Shown here piece after piece: positions 15,404-24,600 of a DNA stretch of 28,953 bases; positions within the stretch are counted from its first letter, which is position 1; each line of letters begins with the position of its first letter. The position numbers and the translations under genes were made by a program. This DNA is from Prevotella sp. CAG:732 (lineage in GTDB: Bacteria; Bacteroidota; Bacteroidia; Bacteroidales; Bacteroidaceae), in NCBI GenBank assembly GCA_000436035.1, contig FR893286.1:1-28953 (forward strand), in the 5' to 3' direction. The notes under the pieces were generated by a model, which was not told the origin of the DNA, did no database searches, and worked only from the letters and a program-made list of their open reading frames with translations.

Positions 15404-16768
15404 TTACATATCAACCTGAGGTACTGTCTTCAAGAACTTCTGAATTTCCTCGTCAGAAACAGAGTAGTTCTGCAAATCACCATTGATAAAGCTCTCGTAT
15501 GAAGGCATATCAATCAAGCCATGACCAGAAAGGCAGAACAAAATCACCTTCTCCTCACCAGACTCCTTGGCTTTCAAAGCCTCACGCACTGTAGCAGCGA
15601 TGGCATGACAGCTCTCTGGAGCAGGGATGATTCCCTCTGTACGAGCAAACAACATACCAGCCTTGAAGGACTCCAACTGTGGAATATCGACACCATGCAT
15701 ATATCCATCCTTGATCAACTGGGAGATGATCATACCAGCACCATGATAACGAAGACCACCTGCATGAATGTTGGCTGGTTTGAAATCATGTCCTAAGGTG
15801 TACATAGGAAGCAACGGAGTATAACCAGCCTCATCACCGAAATCATACTCAAACTTACCACGTGTCAACTTTGGACAACTCTCAGGCTCAGCAGCAATAA
15901 ACTCCGTATTCTTACCATCCTTGAGGTTATGGCGCATAAATGGGAAGGCAAGACCACCGAAGTTACTACCACCACCAAAGCAAGCGATGACCTGGTCTGG
16001 ATATTCACCAGCCATCTCCATCTGTTTCTCAGCCTCCAAGCCAATAACCGTCTGATGGAGAGCTACATGATTGAGCACAGAACCTAATGTATATTTACAT
16101 CCTGGCGTGGTAGTAGCCAACTCAACCGCCTCACTGATAGCAGTACCCAATGAACCTGGATGATGAGGATCACGTGTAATGATGTTCTTACCGGCACGAG
16201 TACTCATAGAAGGAGAGCCCTCTACTGTGGCACCAAAGGTACGCATGATGCTGGAGCGGTAAGGCTTCTGTTGCATCGTAATCTTTACCTGATAAACCGC
16301 AGCCTCCAAGCCATACAACTTAGCTGCATAAGAAAGTGCAGCACCCCACTGACCAGCACCAGTCTCTGTGGTCACATTGGTATCTCCCTCCTGCTTGCAA
16401 TAGTAGCACTGTGGCAATGCAGAGTTGATCTTGTGAGATCCCAATGGATTGGTACTCTCATTCTTGAAATAGATGTGTGCCGGAGTACCCAATGCTTCCT
16501 CCAAGGCGTAAGCACGAACCAGAGGAGTAGAACGATAAAAAGTATATTTCTCCAACACATCCTCAGGAATGTCTATCCAAGCATGTTCGGTGTCCAACTC
16601 CTGCTTAGAGCACTCCTTATTAAATATGTGTGACAAGTCATCAGCTGTGAGAGGTTGATGCGTTTGTGGATTCAATGGAGGCAATGGCTTGTTGGGCATA
16701 TCTGCCTGAATATTGTACCACTGCTTAGGAAGTTCACTTTCCTGTAGATTAAATTTCTTTTGTCTCAT
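15404..16768 (-). CDS. TrpB-like pyridoxal phosphate enzyme (TrpB2 type)
   Basis: A 454-residue tryptophan synthase beta-like enzyme of the TrpB2 class. The PLP lysine is Lys113 in GSHKINSALPQ, the phosphate-binding loop is FGGGSNFGG (264-272), and TETGAGQWG (134-142) is the conserved substrate loop. The length and the N-terminal extension of about 80 residues fit TrpB2 (about 420-455) rather than TrpB1 (about 400). No trpA or other trp gene is nearby, in keeping with TrpB2 acting alone on free indole and serine; phosphoserine use has been reported for some TrpB2. It is transcribed from a - strand promoter with a leader of about 65 nt and converges on glutathione peroxidase. Confidence 0.93.
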   Translation of the reverse strand: MRQKKFNLQESELPKQWYNIQADMPNKPLPPLNPQTHQPLTADDLSHIFNKECSKQELDTEHAWIDIPEDVLEKYTFYRSTPLVRAYALEEALGTPAHIYFKNESTNPLGSHKINSALPQCYYCKQEGDTNVTTETGAGQWGAALSYAAKLYGLEAAVYQVKITMQQKPYRSSIMRTFGATVEGSPSMSTRAGKNIITRDPHHPGSLGTAISEAVELATTTPGCKYTLGSVLNHVALHQTVIGLEAEKQMEMAGEYPDQVIACFGGGSNFGGLAFPFMRHNLKDGKNTEFIAAEPESCPKLTRGKFEYDFGDEAGYTPLLPMYTLGHDFKPANIHAGGLRYHGAGMIISQLIKDGYMHGVDIPQLESFKAGMLFARTEGIIPAPESCHAIAATVREALKAKESGEEKVILFCLSGHGLIDMPSYESFINGDLQNYSVSDEEIQKFLKTVPQVDM

Positions 16769-16838
16769 GATATGTCTATTTTTAGTTTTACATTCTAGAT
16801 AATATAACAGATTGTCACCAGTTGGTTCTATTATGCGA

Positions 16839-16870
16839 CAAAGTTACAAAAAAAATATGACATAGCGCAA
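16839..16870 (-). promoter_or_regulatory. Promoter of the TrpB2 gene
   Basis: On the - strand: TAACTTTG (16846-16839), with TTGC at the -33 position (16870-16867) and a 20-nt spacer. The start codon is about 70 nt downstream. Confidence 0.65.
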
Positions 16871-17061
16871 GAATTGATAGAAAAATCTACGTCACTCCAC
16901 TATTTTGTTAGAAAATCAAGAGAAAACCAAGGAAGCCTTATGCTATTCAGAGAGGAATAAAAATCAGTCCATCAGGATAGAAAAATCAGTCAAAACACCC
17001 TTTTAAGTAATTATTACCCCATAAAAAGTAAATAGTCCCCCATCATTAAGTCAAAAATGAA

Positions 17062-17069
17062 TATCTTTG
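17062..17069 (+). promoter_or_regulatory. -7 element of the second candidate small RNA
   Basis: TATCTTTG followed by CATCAGTT, very like the box at 14489 (TATCTTTGCAGCAGTT). No TTTG at -33. Confidence 0.5.
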
Positions 17070-17075
17070 CATCAG

Positions 17076-17183
17076 TTAAAACTTTAAGGCGTTGTGAAAC
17101 GCTGATATTCATCTTTTACTTATACAATATATAAATTAGAGAAACAAAAAAGAGTGTAACCTAACGGCTGCACTCTTTTTTTT
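17076..17183 (+). ncRNA. Candidate small RNA upstream of TrpB2
   Basis: A predicted transcript of about 105 nt. It starts after TATCTTTGCATCAGTT, has a hairpin GCGTT-GTGA-AACGC (about 17091-17104), an A/U-rich single-stranded middle, and ends in a strong hairpin with T-run. The segment GATATTCAT (about 17103-17111) is complementary to ATGAATATC at the promoter. TCATCTTTTACTTA occurs at 17109-17122 and again at 17185-17198 just past the terminator. No family is recognised. It could instead be a leader whose gene is lost, but terminator and gene directions argue for a free RNA. Confidence 0.45.
17150..17183. terminator. Bidirectional terminator hairpin
   Basis: AAGAGTGTAACC (17150-17161) pairs with GGCTGCACTCTT (17166-17177), with one wobble and one mismatch and a TAAC loop. 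T-runs follow on both strands (TTTTTT on +, TTTTTTG on -). Confidence 0.8.
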
Positions 17184-17476
17184 ATCATCTTTTACTTAGA
17201 TTTCTTTAAGAAAATTTATGGACTCATATTACAATATACTCACGCACCTCTACATATAAGTCCAATAACATAAAATAAAACTTTTACTAAACATCTTAAA
17301 TACTCAATAATTATCAAATCTTTTTCAGCATTCGCATACAAGATTCAATGATTTTTCTGAATCTGCTGCAAAGATAGTCTTTTATTCGACTAATGGTATG
17401 CACTTTTTGTTATTTTAGCATACACAATTGGTTAACTTTTATCATTTTATACGCTAAAAAGACACATTTATTACTC

Positions 17477-20400
17477 TTACTTGAGTATATCATTGAGTAT
17501 TTCAACTGCTTGTTCCACACTTCTGATGTCGGATATTCTCAGATAACGCTTGCCGTTTTTTTCCTTGAGATTGCACCGCTTCACATGGGAGGTGACATAA
17601 TTGATCACCTTAGAGAACATTGTACTCTTGTAGAATGGACTCTGTACATTACTCACAAACTGCATTTGGAGCACTCCTTGCTTCAGCATGATTTTCTCAC
17701 ATCCCAAAGTCTTACCCAGACGACGCAAGGTAACTACATGCATCAGCTCATCTGCCTCACGAGGCACAGGACCGAAGCGGTCTATCATTCGCTGTCTGTA
17801 AGCAGCCAAGTCATCATCATTCTCGATACGATCCAACTCACGATAAAGCAACATTCTCTCGCTACTTCCCGGCACATAGGTATCAGGGAAATACATTTCC
17901 AAGTCACTTTCCACTGCACAGTCATCGACAAAGTCATCGCCAGTAAGTTGCTGCCCTTGCTCCATCTCATCTTGATAAAGGTCATTGAACTCCTCGTTCT
18001 TCAATTCCGTGACGGCTTGAGAAAGAATCTTCTGATAAGTCTCATAACCCAGGTCTTCCATAAAGCCACTCTGTTCAGAACCGAGCAAGTTGCCAGCACC
18101 TCGAATATCCAAGTCTTGCATGGCAAGGTTGAATCCACTTCCCAACTCACTGAATGTCTCCAAGGCTTCCAATCTTCTACGAGCATCAGTGGTAAGCACA
18201 CTCTTAGGTGGAGCTATCAGATAGCAGAACGCCTTCTTGTTGCTTCGTCCTACCCTACCTCGCATTTGGTGCAGGTCGCTCAATCCGAAGTGATGGGCAT
18301 CATTGATAATGATGGTATTGGCGTTGGATATATCAATGCCATTCGACACAATAGTCGTAGAGAGCAACACATCATAATCATAATTGACAAAACCCATGAT
18401 GACATTCTCTAGTTCTTCCGGCTTCATCTGTCCATGACCGATAGCGACCCTACAATCAGGAACGTTTTTCTCGATGAGCAACTTCAGTTCCGGCAGTTTG
18501 GAAATTCTGTCATTGACAAAGAACACCTGACCGTTGCGGCTCATCTCAAAGTTGATGGCATCAGCAATCACCTCTGAACTGAAAGTTGTCAACTCCGTAT
18601 GTATCGGATAGCGATTAGGAGGTGGAGTACGCATGATGCTCATATCCCTAGCTCCCATCAAGGAGAACTGAAGGGTACGAGGAATAGGAGTCGCACTCAT
18701 CGTCAACGTATCCACATTGACTTTTAATTGGCGCAACTTCTCCTTGGTACTCACGCCAAACTTCTGTTCCTCATCAATGATAAGAAGTCCCAAGTCCTTC
18801 CATTTCACGGACTTGGAGATTAGCTTGTGCGTACCTATCAATATATCAACCTTTCCATCTTGCAAGTCAGCCAAGATTTGCTTGGTTTCTTTGGTAGAGC
18901 GAGCACGACTGAGATAATCCACCCTCACAGGCATTCCCTCCAGACGAGACTTGAATGTCTGGTAATGTTGGAAGGCCAGCACGGTAGTTGGCACCAACAC
19001 GGCAACCTGTTTACTATCACAAGCCGCCTTGAAGGCAGCACGAATCGCCACCTCCGTCTTTCCGAAGCCGACATCGCCACATACCAGTCTGTCCATCGGA
19101 CGAGAACTCTCCATATCGGCTTTCACATCCATCGTCGCCTTGTTTTGGTCTGGCGTGTCTTCATATAAGAAGGAAGCCTCCAACTCATGTTGCAAGTATC
19201 CATCCATACTGAAAGCATATCCTTTCTCACGACGGCGCTTGGCATAAAGTTTAATCAAGTCACGTGCGATATCCTTGATATGCTTCTTAGCCTTCTCCTT
19301 CAACTTATCCCAAGCACCTGTACCTAGGGTGGAAAGACGAGGAGGCTCACCAGAATCACCACTGCGATACTTACTTATCTTGTAAAGAGAATGAATAGAC
19401 ACATCCACCTTGTCATTATTCTTGTAGATGATGCGAATCATCTCTTGATAGCTATCGCCCGTAGGAACACGAACCAATCCACCAAACTTTCCGATTCCAA
19501 AATCAACATGCACCACAAAGTCGCCCGGCTCCATCTCTTGCAATTCCTTCATCGTCAACGCCATCTTACCGGCACGAGCTGCATCGGATCGCAAATTATA
19601 CTTATGGAAACGGTCGAATATCTGATGGTCTGTAAAGAAACAACATTTTTTGTCTTGATCAACGAATCCCTCGTGAATGGTCTTCTCCACTGGCACGAAA
19701 GTAATCTGATAACGACGCAACTCCTCACTATCAAAGATATCTTTGAGACGTTGCTGTTGCTTCTGACTATCAGCTAATATATATAAGGTGTATTTTTGGA
19801 GAAGATAATCTTCAAGTGTACGAGCCAACAAGTCGAAGTTCTTATGGAACAAAGGTTGTGGCTGGATTTGGAATTGGAGAGAAGCAGCATTTCTCTCCTT
19901 TCGTTCCTGCCATTCTCCATTTCCACCAAGCCCAAACTCCACATGCAATCTTTCTGCCACATCTTCCTGAAACTGAAGAGCAGTACATAGATTGAGTTCC
20001 GCCTTCATCTCCTTCCGAATCTGTTGTTCCTCCATCTCCGTAGCACCTTCCAATCGTTCAGTCAAGCTCTGCGAAGAGAATCCTTCCTTAAAAATTTGTT
20101 CGATGCGGTCACGAACGAAAGAATAATCCTTCATGGCGATGATTGCATCTTCATCCAAGAAAGAAAGGAAAGATTGTCGCTCACTCTCCACTCCAGAGAG
20201 TTCCGGTACCACCTCTATGTTATCTTTCTTGTCTTTGGACAGTTGGTTCTCCACCTCAAAGGTACGGATGGAATCTATCTCATCACCGAAGAAATCCACA
20301 CGGAAAGGATATTCACAACTGAAAGAATAGACATCGAGGATGCTACCACGAACAGCAAACTGTCCTGGTTCATAGACGTAGTCGGTTTCCTCGAAACCAA

Positions 20401-20887
20401 AATCACGCAATGTATGCACGATATCTGTCAAGGCTATCTGTTGGCTAACAGACAGTTGGAGTATTCTCTCATCGATTCTTTTCTTTGCCATGACCAACTC
20501 AGCCAAGGCATCAGGATAAGAGACAATGAAAATATCTTTTCTCTGAGACAAACGAGCCAAGACCTCAGTTCGCAAGACCTCATTGGCAGCATCTTTCTGC
20601 CCATACTTGACGGCTCTACGATAACTAGATGGAAAGAAGAACACATTCTCTTGTCCCAAAGCCTGCATCAAGTCATGATAAAAATAACCAGCCTCATCAG
20701 CATCCTCAAGCACGAAAAGTACCGTCTGCTTGAGTTGTGGGTATATGGAAGCAAAAAAGATTGGTGCGGAAGAACACACCAATCCCTGCAAGAAAACGGA
20801 TTTCAACCGTTTTTTCTGTATTAAGTCCATGAAAGCCTTCGCCTGTGGCGAACGACTATAGATATTTTCTATTTCTTGTATAGTCAC
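17477..20887 (-). CDS. mfd: Transcription-repair coupling factor
   Basis: A 1136-residue DNA translocase that removes stalled RNA polymerase at lesions and recruits UvrA; E. coli Mfd is 1148. The N-terminal UvrB-homology region includes FAVRGSILDVYSF (about 168-180). The RNA-polymerase-interacting CarD-like domain is near residues 450-505 (PGDFVVHVDFGIGKF). The helicase core holds Walker A GDVGFGKTEVA near residue 605, DEEQKFG near 705, SATPIPRTL, and motif VI with QMRGRVGRS. The C-terminal TRCF domain follows. The start is GTG at 20887, one base after the TAA of the upstream glycosyltransferase gene, implying coupled translation; the next in-frame ATG is at residue 20. It is last in the - strand gene train, and no clear terminator was seen after it. 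Confidence 0.96.
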   Translation of the reverse strand: MTIQEIENIYSRSPQAKAFMDLIQKKRLKSVFLQGLVCSSAPIFFASIYPQLKQTVLFVLEDADEAGYFYHDLMQALGQENVFFFPSSYRRAVKYGQKDAANEVLRTEVLARLSQRKDIFIVSYPDALAELVMAKKRIDERILQLSVSQQIALTDIVHTLRDFGFEETDYVYEPGQFAVRGSILDVYSFSCEYPFRVDFFGDEIDSIRTFEVENQLSKDKKDNIEVVPELSGVESERQSFLSFLDEDAIIAMKDYSFVRDRIEQIFKEGFSSQSLTERLEGATEMEEQQIRKEMKAELNLCTALQFQEDVAERLHVEFGLGGNGEWQERKERNAASLQFQIQPQPLFHKNFDLLARTLEDYLLQKYTLYILADSQKQQQRLKDIFDSEELRRYQITFVPVEKTIHEGFVDQDKKCCFFTDHQIFDRFHKYNLRSDAARAGKMALTMKELQEMEPGDFVVHVDFGIGKFGGLVRVPTGDSYQEMIRIIYKNNDKVDVSIHSLYKISKYRSGDSGEPPRLSTLGTGAWDKLKEKAKKHIKDIARDLIKLYAKRRREKGYAFSMDGYLQHELEASFLYEDTPDQNKATMDVKADMESSRPMDRLVCGDVGFGKTEVAIRAAFKAACDSKQVAVLVPTTVLAFQHYQTFKSRLEGMPVRVDYLSRARSTKETKQILADLQDGKVDILIGTHKLISKSVKWKDLGLLIIDEEQKFGVSTKEKLRQLKVNVDTLTMSATPIPRTLQFSLMGARDMSIMRTPPPNRYPIHTELTTFSSEVIADAINFEMSRNGQVFFVNDRISKLPELKLLIEKNVPDCRVAIGHGQMKPEELENVIMGFVNYDYDVLLSTTIVSNGIDISNANTIIINDAHHFGLSDLHQMRGRVGRSNKKAFCYLIAPPKSVLTTDARRRLEALETFSELGSGFNLAMQDLDIRGAGNLLGSEQSGFMEDLGYETYQKILSQAVTELKNEEFNDLYQDEMEQGQQLTGDDFVDDCAVESDLEMYFPDTYVPGSSERMLLYRELDRIENDDDLAAYRQRMIDRFGPVPREADELMHVVTLRRLGKTLGCEKIMLKQGVLQMQFVSNVQSPFYKSTMFSKVINYVTSHVKRCNLKEKNGKRYLRISDIRSVEQAVEILNDILK

Positions 20888-20888
20888 T

Positions 20889-21632
20889 TTATTTTATCTT
20901 AGGATATTTCTTAAACCATCCATCCAAGCGAAGACGCATTACGCCAAAGAAAGCCTCGCCGAAGATTCCACCATTCATCTTGCTCACACCCTCACGGCGG
21001 TTGACAAAGATGACAGGTACCTCTTTGATTTTGAAACCTATCTTATGAGCAGTATATTTCATCTCTATCTGGAAAGCGTATCCCTTGAAGCGAATCTCGT
21101 CCAAGTGTATTGTTTCCAACACCTTACGACGATAGCATACGAATCCCGCCGTTGTATCGTGCACCTTGAAACCAGTGACAATACGAACGTACTTGGAAGC
21201 GAAGTAACTCATCAAGACACGACCGATAGGCCAGTTGACAACATTGATACCTGATACATATCTAGAGCCTACAGCCACATCATATCCTTCATCATGCGTA
21301 GCAGCATAAAGACGTGGCAAGTCATTAGGATCATGACTAAAGTCGGCATCCATCTCGAAGATAAAGTCATAACCTTGCTCCAAGGACCACTTGAATCCAG
21401 TGATATAAGCCGTACCCAAGCCCAACTTGCCCGAACGTTCCAAGATGTGCAAGCGGTCGGCAAACTCATTTGCTATCAAAGACTTCACGATAGCGGCAGT
21501 GCCATCAGGACTACCGTCATCTATCACAAGTATATCAAAATCCTTTTCAAGTCCAAACACGGCTCGAATGATTTTCTCTATATTTTCCTTCTCATTGTAA
21601 GTAGGAATAATGACTATGCTATCGCTCTTCAT
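20889..21632 (-). CDS. Family 2 glycosyltransferase, polyprenyl-phosphate mannosyltransferase-like
   Basis: A 247-residue GT-A fold glycosyltransferase. Landmarks are PTYNEKENIEK near the N terminus, the nucleotide-binding VIDDGSPDGTA (about 36-46), the metal-binding DADFSHDP (about 99-106) and VAVGSRYVSG. These match dolichyl/polyprenyl-phosphate mannose or glucose synthases (DPM1 type). There is no C-terminal membrane anchor, so it acts at the cytoplasmic membrane surface, moving a sugar from a nucleotide donor to a polyprenyl phosphate for later transfer to envelope polymers or proteins. It is joined to mfd with a 1-nt gap and follows the acyltransferase gene by about 120 nt, with a possible own -7 box in that gap. 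The exact sugar is not readable. Confidence 0.9.
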   Translation of the reverse strand: MKSDSIVIIPTYNEKENIEKIIRAVFGLEKDFDILVIDDGSPDGTAAIVKSLIANEFADRLHILERSGKLGLGTAYITGFKWSLEQGYDFIFEMDADFSHDPNDLPRLYAATHDEGYDVAVGSRYVSGINVVNWPIGRVLMSYFASKYVRIVTGFKVHDTTAGFVCYRRKVLETIHLDEIRFKGYAFQIEMKYTAHKIGFKIKEVPVIFVNRREGVSKMNGGIFGEAFFGVMRLRLDGWFKKYPKIK

Positions 21633-21699
21633 ACCTTTTCTTATTATATGATTATAACAATGTATCTAAATCTGCAAGGAAGATGCAGTCTATCTTTTG

Positions 21700-21707
21700 C
21701 AAAGATA
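21700..21707 (-). promoter_or_regulatory. Possible -7 element for glycosyltransferase-mfd
   Basis: TATCTTTG on the - strand, 68 nt ahead of the glycosyltransferase start, in the only sizeable gap of this part of the gene train. No TTTG at -33. Confidence 0.4.
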
Positions 21708-21751
21708 CGATAAATATCTCAAATGCTCTTGTTTTTTGAATATTTTTGCAT

Positions 21752-22510
21752 TTATTGGTCAGGATTTTCCACAAATCCTTGATACTCGGCATCCAAACCG
21801 CCCATAATGGCATCATAACTCTGAGTCATCTGGTTCTTGATGTTCTCCGTTCCCTTGCCTATCGGAGCTATCGGTTTGTGGATAGTCAACTTCAATGGAT
21901 GCCAGAACGCCCAATAGATGTCCTTCATGCGTGGCTTCACCTGGAAACTACCATTGATGGTAAGTGGGCAAATCGGCAACTGAAGTTCATCTGCCAACAT
22001 AAAGGCTCCACGTCGGAAGACACCCATGTGTCCCGTAAAAGTTCTAGCGCCCTCTGGAAATACCACCAACGACATACCCTCCTTCAATTCCTCACGAGCT
22101 TTGTCGTAAGAAGCACGAATCTTGGAAGGACCGCTCTTATCAACGAAAATGTGGTGAGCATACTCGCAAGCAACACCTACCAATGGCACCTTGCGTAAGC
22201 CCTTCTTCATCATCCACTTGAAGTTTCTACCCAAGAAACCATAGATGAGGAAAATATCGAATGCACCCTGATGGTTGGCTACAAAGACATAGCTCTGCTT
22301 CTTGTCCAAGTTCTCTCGTCCCTCCACCTTGACAGGCAGCAAAAGAATACGAATCCAAAGCTGTGACCACAGCTTTCCAGGATAATATCCCCAGAAATGG
22401 CCATTGCCAATCATACAACCCAATACGGTAACCAAACTTGTAATCACGCTTGCCAAAAGCAAGATTGGCAAACAAACCAAAAGCTGATATAAACGATACA
22501 GATATTTCAT
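21752..22510 (-). CDS. plsC: 1-acyl-sn-glycerol-3-phosphate acyltransferase
   Basis: A 252-residue membrane enzyme that adds the second fatty acyl chain to lysophosphatidic acid to make phosphatidic acid. A hydrophobic N-terminal helix (about 8-33) is followed by the HX4D motif NHQGAFD (His80, Asp85), RKVPLVG (about 106-112), and the substrate-binding FPEGART (151-157). It starts 7 nt after the metallophosphoesterase stop, so the two are co-transcribed. Some Bacteroidetes members of this fold acylate other acceptors such as ornithine lipids, but nothing here indicates that. Confidence 0.92.
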   Translation of the reverse strand: MKYLYRLYQLLVCLPILLLASVITSLVTVLGCMIGNGHFWGYYPGKLWSQLWIRILLLPVKVEGRENLDKKQSYVFVANHQGAFDIFLIYGFLGRNFKWMMKKGLRKVPLVGVACEYAHHIFVDKSGPSKIRASYDKAREELKEGMSLVVFPEGARTFTGHMGVFRRGAFMLADELQLPICPLTINGSFQVKPRMKDIYWAFWHPLKLTIHKPIAPIGKGTENIKNQMTQSYDAIMGGLDAEYQGFVENPDQ

Positions 22511-22517
22511 AATTATA

Positions 22518-23702
22518 TTACCTTTTTCTTTTTAGAGTAATGACGACAATCTCGGCAGTGGCACCAATACGGATTGGAACCACACCTCCCAGTCCTGCCG
22601 TCGTATAAAGTTGACATCCCTCCCGCTCATAAAGTCCGTAATCATAAGCAGCAAAGATAGTAGGCCGCACACCCAAGATTTCCACTTGCCCTGCATGGGT
22701 ATGCCCACTCAATGTGAGTTGAGGAGCCACTAGACTGCTGTCTTTCGAACCGTACTCCTCATTGATCGTAGAAGGTGTCATTTTCTTCCACTGGGTCGGA
22801 ATATGCTGGAGCATCAAGACGAAACTTCCTGGTTTGATACCATCAAGAGCCCTGACTACATTTGTATGCTTAGGCTTATCATAGTTTTCCGTACCTGCCA
22901 CATAGATAGAGTCACGACCACGATGCACAATCACATGCTCATTATTGAGCAATTGCCATCCCAAGCTTCGCTCGAAATCTTGCACTTGTCTCTCGATAGC
23001 GCCCTTTTCTTCTGCCGAGGCTTTCACATAATAGCTATAATCGTGGTTGCCCAACACACTATACACGCCATCCTTCGCCTTCAAACTGGCAAGCAAACTG
23101 CGGAAGGGGGGTAACTCCGATGGATGAGCATTCTGCAAATCACCCGTAAAGCAGATCATGTCAGCATGTTGTGCTTGAATACTGTCGATGTCACGCTGCG
23201 GTATGCCACGACGCCAACCATAATAGGAACCCATGTGAATGTCGCTGAACTGTACGATGCGATACCCATCAAACCCTTTAGGCAAATCAGGCACATAAAC
23301 GGTGATATGCTTCACCTCCAACTTCTGAAATCCCCAAGTGAATCCATAGACAAACGAGACAAAGGCTATGGCAGCCAAGACCAGTCCCACCTTTCGTCCA
23401 TAGTTTTTTCTTGTATGGAGATACCGCTGGCAACATTTCCCCAAGAAACTACAGAAAGCATAGACAAACTCTGGCACCGCACACACCGCCATCATCCCAA
23501 ACCAAACATCCACCAGTAATGGATTCTTTGGTACAAAGTCTGGCAGCAGTGCCAAGTAGATGCTATAGCCCAACATCATCACAGCCGGACACCATATCAA
23601 GCATCTCTTTCGCCATCCCCTTTTTTTTCCTTCACTCCTATCTATCCATAAGTAAGGCAACAGAATGCCTAGGACTACCGGAATGAGTATTCTATGTATC
23701 AT
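22518..23702 (-). CDS. Membrane-anchored metallophosphoesterase
   Basis: A 394-residue protein with four predicted transmembrane helices in the first 125 residues (about 4-20, 34-53, 62-86, 104-124) and a calcineurin-like phosphoesterase domain after them. Metal ligands are visible in FSDIHMG (Asp154, His156), FTGDLQ (Asp188), LGNHDY (Asn219, His220) and LSGHTHAGQ (about 335-343). This is the YkuE/YaeI-like layout; some such enzymes act on membrane lipids such as UDP-diacylglucosamine, which would suit the adjacent plsC. The substrate is not determined. It starts 43 nt after the MetH-activation-domain gene. Confidence 0.9.
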   Translation of the reverse strand: MIHRILIPVVLGILLPYLWIDRSEGKKRGWRKRCLIWCPAVMMLGYSIYLALLPDFVPKNPLLVDVWFGMMAVCAVPEFVYAFCSFLGKCCQRYLHTRKNYGRKVGLVLAAIAFVSFVYGFTWGFQKLEVKHITVYVPDLPKGFDGYRIVQFSDIHMGSYYGWRRGIPQRDIDSIQAQHADMICFTGDLQNAHPSELPPFRSLLASLKAKDGVYSVLGNHDYSYYVKASAEEKGAIERQVQDFERSLGWQLLNNEHVIVHRGRDSIYVAGTENYDKPKHTNVVRALDGIKPGSFVLMLQHIPTQWKKMTPSTINEEYGSKDSSLVAPQLTLSGHTHAGQVEILGVRPTIFAAYDYGLYEREGCQLYTTAGLGGVVPIRIGATAEIVVITLKRKR

Positions 23703-23745
23703 ATATGTTTTTTCTTTAGACTCTCCCCATTTGTAAGACAGGGAC

Positions 23746-24600
23746 TTACTTCTTCAACAAACTAGATTGCAAGAAACGTCTCATCAATTCCAATGGAATG
23801 CCTCGTCTTTTGGCATAGTCCCTCAACTGGTCTTCTCCTATCTTACCCAACTCGAAATACCGAGCCTTCGGATGGGCGAACATCAATCCCGACACACTGG
23901 AATGAGGTGTCATCATACCACTTTCGGTAAGTCGGATGTTCACATCCTTCATCCCTAGCAATTCATTGAGGATGAAATTCACACTCGTATCTGGCATCGA
24001 AGGATAACCCACTGCTGGACGAATACCTTGGTATTCCTCTCGATGAGACTGTTCCATGGTCAGATGCTCATCTGGGGCATATCCCCAAAGCTCTTTCCTC
24101 ACCTGTTCATGCAGTCTTTCCGCCGATGCTTCCGCCAATCGGTCGCATAAGGTTTGCGCCAACATGGAGAGATAATCATCCTGATGATACAGCTCCACAA
24201 TCTCGGCATCTACCGTCGTACAGAACAAGCCCAACTGGTCTCGCTTTTGTTGCGATAGCGGACGGATGAAGTCTGCCAAGCATAAGTTGGGTTCACCTTC
24301 CGAAGAAGCCTTCTGCTGGCGAAGCATCGGAATCCTAGTTATAGAAGAGCCATCAAACAAGACGATATCGTCGCCCTCACTATTCGCCTCCAGCAATCGA
24401 AAGATACCATGGGTATGATACTTACCTTGCCAAGACTCCAACATGCCGAGCGCTTCATTCTGCATTTTTTCCTTTTCTTCCTTGGGTTTTCCACTCAATC
24501 CCCAGGCATGGTAAAAATAAAGCCAGTTGATATAGGGAGTCACCTCAGAAATCTCGTATGCCAGTATTTTCCTCGACGAATATTCCTTGTTACCAATCAT
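23746..24600 (-). CDS. Stand-alone methionine synthase (MetH) activation-domain protein
   Basis: A 284-residue protein that corresponds over its length to the C-terminal AdoMet-binding activation domain of cobalamin-dependent methionine synthase. It has ISEVTPYINWLYFYHAWGL (as in MetH DLSEIVPYIDWTPFFQTWEL), NSEGDDIVLF, the AdoMet-binding RPAVGYPSMPD, and the MTPHSSVSGLMFAHPKARYF block near the C terminus. In full MetH this domain helps reductively remethylate cob(II)alamin. The homocysteine, folate and B12 domains are not in this window. I take the start at ATG 24600, which overlaps the dihydroorotase stop by one base (TGATG); the open frame extends one TTG codon further. A split methionine synthase or a different B12-repair role are both possible. 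Confidence 0.85.
   Translation of the reverse strand: MIGNKEYSSRKILAYEISEVTPYINWLYFYHAWGLSGKPKEEKEKMQNEALGMLESWQGKYHTHGIFRLLEANSEGDDIVLFDGSSITRIPMLRQQKASSEGEPNLCLADFIRPLSQQKRDQLGLFCTTVDAEIVELYHQDDYLSMLAQTLCDRLAEASAERLHEQVRKELWGYAPDEHLTMEQSHREEYQGIRPAVGYPSMPDTSVNFILNELLGMKDVNIRLTESGMMTPHSSVSGLMFAHPKARYFELGKIGEDQLRDYAKRRGIPLELMRRFLQSSLLKK

Larger units (their letters stand above)
16769..17476. other. Intergenic region between TrpB2 and mfd
   Basis: About 700 bp without a protein gene. It contains the TrpB2 promoter, a promoter-terminator unit on the + strand (candidate small RNA), a bidirectional terminator hairpin, and a - strand TATCTTTG box (17376-17369) that could start a transcript of about 220 nt ending at the same hairpin. 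Open frames on either strand are at most 15-20 codons. The remainder is AT-rich with no structure I can name. Confidence 0.6.

Noticed and set aside
17393..18412. 339-codon + strand open frame opposite the end of mfd
   Set aside because: Antisense to a highly conserved gene in a complementary frame; low-complexity Ile/His/Leu-rich product with no domain and no promoter.
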